Shown here piece after piece: positions 59,151 to 64,000 of a stretch of 64,000 nucleotides of DNA; position 1 is the first letter of the stretch, and each line of letters begins with the position of its first letter. The notes beneath the pieces are model-generated. The model did no database searches and was not told where the DNA came from. It saw only the letters and a program-made list of their open reading frames with translations. Both the position numbers and the translations under genes were made by a program. Location of the stretch: positions 172,422,001 to 172,486,000 of the forward strand of contig JBITNC010000001.1 of NCBI GenBank assembly GCA_050084985.1. The letters are read 5' to 3'. This DNA is from Nageia nagi. Lineage: Eukaryota > Pinophyta.

Positions 59151-59237
59151 ACTATTGAAAATATTTTTCTCTTCCCTATACTTCTTTCGATTATGCAATT
59201 TTAATGATTTTTATTACATATCCAAAGAGGGTAAAAA
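59151..59237 (+). promoter_or_regulatory. 3' end and polypurine tract (family 2)
   Basis: CATATCCAAAGAGGGTAAAAA directly before the LTR; matches the polypurine tracts at 24.23, 25.48 and 27.97 kb. Confidence 0.7.
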
Positions 59238-59820
59238 TATAGACATCTAAAAATACTTTATTATTTATTTAATAAATCATATTTAGACTCATTAAAAAAT
59301 TAAATGGAAATAATATATAAATCAATATAAATTATTATTACAATTCAATACCATCTATTAGGGCCAATGCAATATCATTTACCATTATTTATATTTTAAA
59401 TTATCTTGGATGTAGGAAAGATTATTATTATCGTTATATATCAACTTTCACTCTTTTCTATTTCCTTGCAATTTATAAATATGGGAAGTGAAGGTTGACA
59501 TTCCCATCGGATATCTTTGATAAGTGGTTGTCCCAAGCATTAAACTTATATTATATCTTGATGAAACCTATCTTGAGAATTTGTTATATTCTTTAAGCTA
59601 TGTAATCTCTCTTTTGCATGATACATGGAACTATGAATCCAACACTATTAGCAATGTACCACTTCTATGTAGCCAATAGCATGCACCTTCTAGATTGGGA
59701 GGTCTAGATTTTGGGGAATGACTTATTATGCTATTATTAATAATGTTTGTTACAAGATCATCTGAATTCCAATCATAATCCTCTAAAGATTCATTATTGT
59801 TCCATTATGAGGATTATACA
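59238..59820 (+). mobile_element. LTR 4 of family 2
   Basis: 583 bp, starting TATAGACATCTAAAAATAC (family TGTAGATACCTAAAAATG, with G to A) and ending GAGGATTATACA. It has a polypurine tract on its left and TTATTTGGCGACCATCCCA on its right, which is the best-kept primer-binding site of the family. It thus has internal sequence of an element on both sides, as LTR 1 and LTR 2 do. Confidence 0.75.
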
Positions 59821-59840
59821 TTATTTGGCGACCATCCCAC
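59821..59840 (+). promoter_or_regulatory. Primer-binding site after LTR 4
   Basis: TTATTTGGCGACCATCCCAC follows the LTR end. TGGCGACC fits a tRNA acceptor complement; in LTRs 1 and 2 the site has decayed to TTTTGATGAAC. Confidence 0.55.
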
Positions 59841-60969
59841 TCTGTATCAGGTTTATATGTTTCACGTATATTTTTTATAATATGATATAGAGCTACTTAT
59901 TATTGTACTTGTATACCATTTATTTATTTGTGTATTTATTTATTAATTACATATTTTTGGGTATACAAATTGACTATGACATATGGGGTGAAAATGACAT
60001 AGCATATGAATAGCATGATTAACAAACCAGTGTATTATATGGTAGGTGACAGAAACTAAAAATATAGAATCCCAATGGAAAATATTTTTCATTATTACAT
60101 GGGCAAAGATAAGTATGTTGAATTACTCATGAATTTGTAATGATGGTATACCATAAAATGTAATGATTCAATATAAGAATGTATTGACATGAACATTGAT
60201 TGTAATCTCTATATGAAGTTTGATCTAAAAAATAAGCAAATGAAGTTTTGGAGAAACTATTTGTCTAGTATGTCATAAATTATGCAAGTTCCCTAACATG
60301 GTTCATGATTAATGGTGATGCTAACCAAAAGGGACTTTTAAGGGCATGATAGGCTTGATTAGATCTATCTAGAAGACTCAAAAAGGCTACCATAGATAGG
60401 ATTTTATGTTGAACACCATCAACCAAATCATGAAAATGATCTATATCTATATCAAGTGAAAGGGCATGACTCTCTATATGAGCATTAGGGAATGTACAAG
60501 TTAAATGTGAGGTGTTAAGGGAAGATAACTCCCAAGGAATGGGTGGAATATGATACAAATAAACTATGCATTGATTTGTGGATTCATAAATATAATGAGG
60601 TTGACTCAAGATGTATGTGTGTTGAACTTAGCTAGCCACTTTCAATATTATATATGCAAACTTTAGAAATTCAATAAGGCTATATAAACATAATATATAA
60701 AGATTTTATTTGTATGAAAATGATTCATAAACATGCAAAGATATCAAGCAATGTATATACAACACATGTATAAGAAACTCATTTTATTATTTTACATACT
60801 TTTTTGTATATTTTTTTATAATGACACAAAATGAACTACAATCCTAGAATGGTGTTGCTATATGGATTTCTTATGAATAACACAATTTCCATGACTCAAG
60901 TAGTAGTATTAAGAAGGCCTCAATTTAATATGAAGAGTACAATGTTTAAGAATATATAGTTGAAAGTGA

Positions 60970-61248
60970 ATGGGGTACAAAACAAGTGGTGTATGTGTGA
61001 TCACAAGTAATGGCCTAGGTTTTGGTTTCAATTTCCTAATGACTTTTTTAGGTTCCATAATTGAAGTTCAAGCTTTGTTATGTACCTTAGTAAGCATCAA
61101 AAAGGAGGGTATATATGTAGGGTATAACAAAGTAGGTAGTGGTGGTATTGGTGGTAGTGGAGGAGTTGATAATGAGGACTATGAGATGAGACTTCCTATA
61201 GTAGTAATGGTACTCCTAATATCAATAGTCATTAAACAATATTTTTGA
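60970..61248 (+). other. Conserved opposite-strand open frame, copy 2
   Basis: 92 codons, starting MGYKTSGVCVITSNGLGFGF, with LCTLVSIKKEGIYVGYNKVG, a Gly-rich run (SGGIGGSGGV) and YEMRLP. It matches the frame at 38,575-38,841 over its full length, including start and the MRLP region. See that entry for the two explanations. Confidence 0.35.
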
Positions 61249-62234
61249 CTAGCTTTCTTAATTTGTTTCCTTTCATCGAGGCATTGAATAGTTCATTTAA
61301 ATCATGTTTTTACATTTACATGATTACTTGCATAATAATTGTTACTACATTATAATTATATTCAATTTCATCATTTTCGAAGGATGGCATAAGATATGAC
61401 AATAGTTGATCAGAAACAACTGAATTCAAGGTGAAATAATATCCCATAAATTTGATATGGATATCCTCAACATATTCTATCAATATTTTGGTAAGGCCAA
61501 TGTAGATGGAACCATTGTAATGAATTTATTTTATATTATTATTCCATCCACATTTCCTATGCTTTTATTTTGATTACAACTTTTGAACCATTTATTTTCA
61601 ATTTCCATGCATTTGATGTATGATTTTCAAAATATTTCATGGCTATCACTAATTACATTTCTCTTGGTAAGTCAAGAAAATGTGTTATAAGTGTAGAGGG
61701 AGTTTTTTGAAGTAACTTCATGTAAAAATATCCCTTATATCTATCCATGAAGTTTTGACCAATGTAATCAAACTAAAAATGTGTTTCTTTTGGGATTTAT
61801 AACCTCTTTGTTTATTGAATTTCCCCTTGATGATTATGAAAAGAAGAAAGAAGAAACCTTGAATTTAGTTGAAAAAATCATTGATTAATATTTTGTTTTA
61901 TCTCTTTCAATTTTTGAGGTTTGGAGACAAACATGGAAGAAAATTCATATATTAGTTTTTTATAACATAGGTCTCTAGCAAGATGATTTATCCATTCTAA
62001 GATTCCATCTAGATTATGAGGATTATGAACTGCAATATCTAACACCCAATTGTTAAAAGAGCAATCTAATACAATTATAGGTGCAATTCTAGGCCAATAC
62101 AAGCATAACAAAGTTATATTGTGTATTTGATCTTGATAATGCCAAAAACCTAACAATTACATGACCCTATCTAGATATATATATCAAGATTATCTTGATT
62201 AACATAGATTTTCCATCCATCAAATTTACCTAGA

Positions 62235-62265
62235 CATTTCTTCAAAGCTAGATCTCTTTGTATGT
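62235..62265. other. Empty-site counterpart of the copia-like insertion
   Basis: ACCTAGACATTTCTTCAAAGCTAGATCTCT here corresponds to ACCTAGACAATGCCTC (39,834-39,849) joined to AAGGCTATATCCCT (43,692 on). The similarity runs through without a gap except for the duplicated GCATC, so this copy never received the insertion. Confidence 0.85.
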
Positions 62266-62519
62266 TGATAAGTAATCATAGAAAATTATATGATCCTTGG
62301 AAAGTGAATTTTGTAAGTTAATATATAGCTCTATCGCTTTTCAAACCATAACATTTATTGTATTCCTCTTCTTTCCAATGACATGTGAACAGTCTTGGTC
62401 CTTTTGGTTGTCGTCTATTAAGTTCATTTATTTTCATGAGTTAATTGTATAAATTTTAATATATTTAATTATATATTTACAATATATACAAAGAATCATA
62501 AAGCAATTTTAACTATAAA

Positions 62520-63670
62520 AGGGATGAATAAGTGTGATGTTTATTATCTCATGCTCTTCTTTTCCTTCCATGCTATCTAAGTGATATTCTCCTAAACTAC
62601 AAAAAATAATTATTATATAAGATCCTAACCAACTAGGGGCAAATTTATCATGAATTTTTCATTACATTCATGAAATTTGTTGATTTTATTTTTAAGCACT
62701 AAGTCTCCTATGTTGAATTCATGAATTTTATTCCTTTTATCAAAAGCTCTTTTAATATAATTTTGATAAGTATGCATATATTCTAATGCGTGAACTCATA
62801 TTTCATCTAATAATAATAACTGGTCTAATCATGTTTGGTGAGCTACCTCATTTTTAATGTAATCTTGTAAGCAATTCATAAAGATGAAATTTATATTTCC
62901 AAGGGAAAATTGATTCTACCCCATAAATGAGAGAAAATAGGGTTTCCCCAATAGGAGTTCTAATACAAGTGTGGTACGCCCATAAAGCATGTGGGATTCT
63001 TGCATGCCAATCTTTATGAGAATTGCCTACTATTTTAAGTAGAATACTTTGAATAGTTTTATTTGTAGGATTAGCTTTTCCATTTCCTTGAGGGTATTAA
63101 GTCATCAAAAAACTAATTCTAAATATGATATCTTTTGCAAAAGGCTAGCACTTACTTATTTTTTAAATTCTTCCCATTTCCTATGATAATTTGAATGGGG
63201 ATTCCAAAATAGAAAATGATATGATGTTCTATGAATTCACTATTTTTTATCCTTTTATAGAGATCATAGGAATATCTTCAATCCATTTGGTGAAATATTT
63301 TGTAGTTTTAATTATAAATTTATGGCCACTTGAGGAAGTAGGAGATATCTGATCTATAATATCTAGTGCCTATATTGAGAATGGCCATAGTGATTGCATG
63401 GGTTGTAATTCTTATGAAGGTTGATTAAACAAATTATAATGTTGTTGATACTTGAAGAATTTTTTAAAATTTTCAATATAATCACATTCCATAGTAGGAA
63501 GATAATAACCCATGCAAATTAACCATTTTGTGATTGCAGGGTTGCTAAAATCTTCTGCACATATTCCATCATGTGCACATGAAATTGTAATTTGTGAATC
63601 AACCCATTCTAGGCATCTAAGTGATATTACATCAAAGCCTCTATAATAGAGAACATCCCCTAACATAAAA
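62520..63670 (-). pseudogene. Gypsy integrase, copy 2
   Basis: Begins MLGDVLYYRGFDVISLRCLE (63,666), then the zinc finger with CAHDGICAEDF, NPAITKWLICMGYYLPTMEC and DYIENFKKF (to 63,412). The core and C-terminus continue on the minus strand with many lesions, parallel to copy 1: a KWIEDIPM-like stretch near 63,280, and RTPIGETLFSLIYGVESIFP-like sequence near 62,960-62,900. Residue matches to copy 1 are dense across the domain. Confidence 0.8.
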
Positions 63671-63705
63671 TAACAAGAAGCTTTTGATTTGAATGCCTTC
63701 CTAGT

Positions 63706-64000
63706 TTATTTTATTAAATTGATAGGTAAGACTCCATCTCTTAAGAATTTAACTAATTGGATACGCCATAATTTTTTATGTTCCATTGTAATGTCAAGAA
63801 CTGCATGTTCTACTCTATCCATATCCAATGAATATTGGGTGATTTGTATTATTTCAATGTGAATGGTTTGTTTATGAGGATTCTTCGGTATCAAATATTC
63901 AATTGAAACCATAGCATAGGAAAACATATTGGTTGATCTTGGTGTTGTTTCTAGGTCATATTTTTTGAATGATTGTAATAGAGTGTCCACCAACTTTTTG
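63706..64000 (-). pseudogene. Linker before integrase, copy 2, cut by window edge
   Basis: Open for 95 codons: MVDTLLQSFKKYDLETTPRS, YLIPKNPHKQTIHIEIIQIT, then VEHAVLDITMEHKKLWRIQL and FLRDGVLPINLIK. It aligns with 45,374-45,160 of copy 1 and would be preceded by the second RNase H beyond 64,000. Confidence 0.8.

Larger units (their letters stand above)
59970..62500 (-). pseudogene. Extra region downstream of integrase, copy 2
   Basis: Unrecognised function. Best frames: 62,156-61,878 with LLCLYWPRIAPIIVLDCSFN, then NLDGILEWINHLARDLCYKK; a middle part near 61,540-61,400 with SLQWFHLHWPYQNI; and 60,609-60,280 with YHIPPIPWELSSLNTSHLTC, HALSLDIDIDHFHDLVDGVQ and LLDRSNQAYHALKSPFWLAS. Upstream near 62,250-62,190 lies CLGKFDGWKIYVNQDNLDIY. 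Comparison with copy 1 shows conservation of residues despite independent stops. A proline-rich segment (PPLPPIPPLP) lies near 61,160-61,130. Confidence 0.6.
59965..64000 (-). mobile_element. Ty3/gypsy Tat retrotransposon, copy 2 (partial)
   Basis: Minus-strand paralogue of 37,566-45,480, in the same order and orientation but without the copia-like insertion. It holds the extra region (about 62,500-59,970), integrase (63,670-62,520) and the linker before integrase (to 64,000). It runs off the right edge of the window; RT and gag would lie beyond. Left edge of similarity is near 59,965 (GACTATGACATATGGGGTGAAAATGA against GACTATGAGAGATGGGATGAAAATGA at 37,567). Confidence 0.85.

Noticed and set aside
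58778-59250. Several overlapping open frames of 65-101 codons with hydrophobic residues
   Set aside because: No domain, different frames compete for the same stretch, and it matches the 3' non-coding end of family-2 elements.

Overview
This is plant nuclear DNA made almost entirely of old transposable elements. No intact host gene, rRNA, tRNA or CRISPR array was seen. The clues are Ty3/gypsy polyproteins of the Tat type (RNase H, then a second RNase H, then integrase, with a G-patch-like linker after the protease), plant mobile domain (PMD) pseudogenes, a CACTA transposon and a copia-type primer-binding site. The DNA is very A+T-rich, CG dinucleotides look rare by eye, and most broken frames carry TAG, TAA or TGA where Trp, Gln or Arg is expected, as old methylated repeats decaying by C-to-T change would. 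A repeat-rich, low-GC seed plant genome fits (gymnosperms such as Welwitschia are one possibility), but the species cannot be fixed from this sequence. No gene here is expected to make its ancestral protein.

Left part (1-31.5 kb). A minus-strand gypsy remnant (about 2.47-6.84 kb; one LTR, gag, protease, G-patch linker, start of RT) is followed by about 4.7 kb of unassigned AT-rich DNA. A plus-strand gypsy of the same family starts at an LTR at 12,830-13,632. Its gag, protease and linker run to 16.69 kb, where a 4,767-bp non-autonomous CACTA element (16,693-21,459, AAG target duplication) is inserted. Its reverse transcriptase resumes at 21.46 kb, is split by a 1,066-bp solo LTR (22,210-23,275, CTTAA/CTCAA duplication), and resumes again to about 24.15 kb. 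Then comes an array of three LTRs of a second family (24.2-28.6 kb) with two shrunken internal regions, a stray RNase H piece, and a further LTR plus gag of the first family (28.96-31.1 kb).

Middle (31.5-37.5 kb). An 870-bp tandem duplication with a (TG)n tract is followed by a plus-strand PMD pseudogene (33.8-35.8 kb) and anonymous AT-rich DNA.

Right part (37.5-64 kb). A long minus-strand Tat gypsy runs from gag (51.8 kb) through protease, RT, RNase H, second RNase H and integrase (44 kb) into an extra coding region of unknown function (43.9-37.6 kb). A 3,837-bp copia-like non-autonomous element (39,850-43,686; two 339-bp LTRs) sits inside that extra region. A second minus-strand copy of the same gypsy occupies 59.97-64.0 kb and leaves the window; it lacks the copia-like insertion and serves as an empty-site control. 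Between the copies lie a third type of gag fragment (54.2-54.85 kb), a minus-strand PMD pseudogene (55.3-57.1 kb) and another LTR of the second family (59,238-59,820).

The window is therefore a record of nested insertions rather than a working pathway. The features most worth following are the conserved region of unknown function downstream of integrase in the two Tat copies, the satellite-filled CACTA element, and the copia-like element whose only long frames encode acidic proteins.
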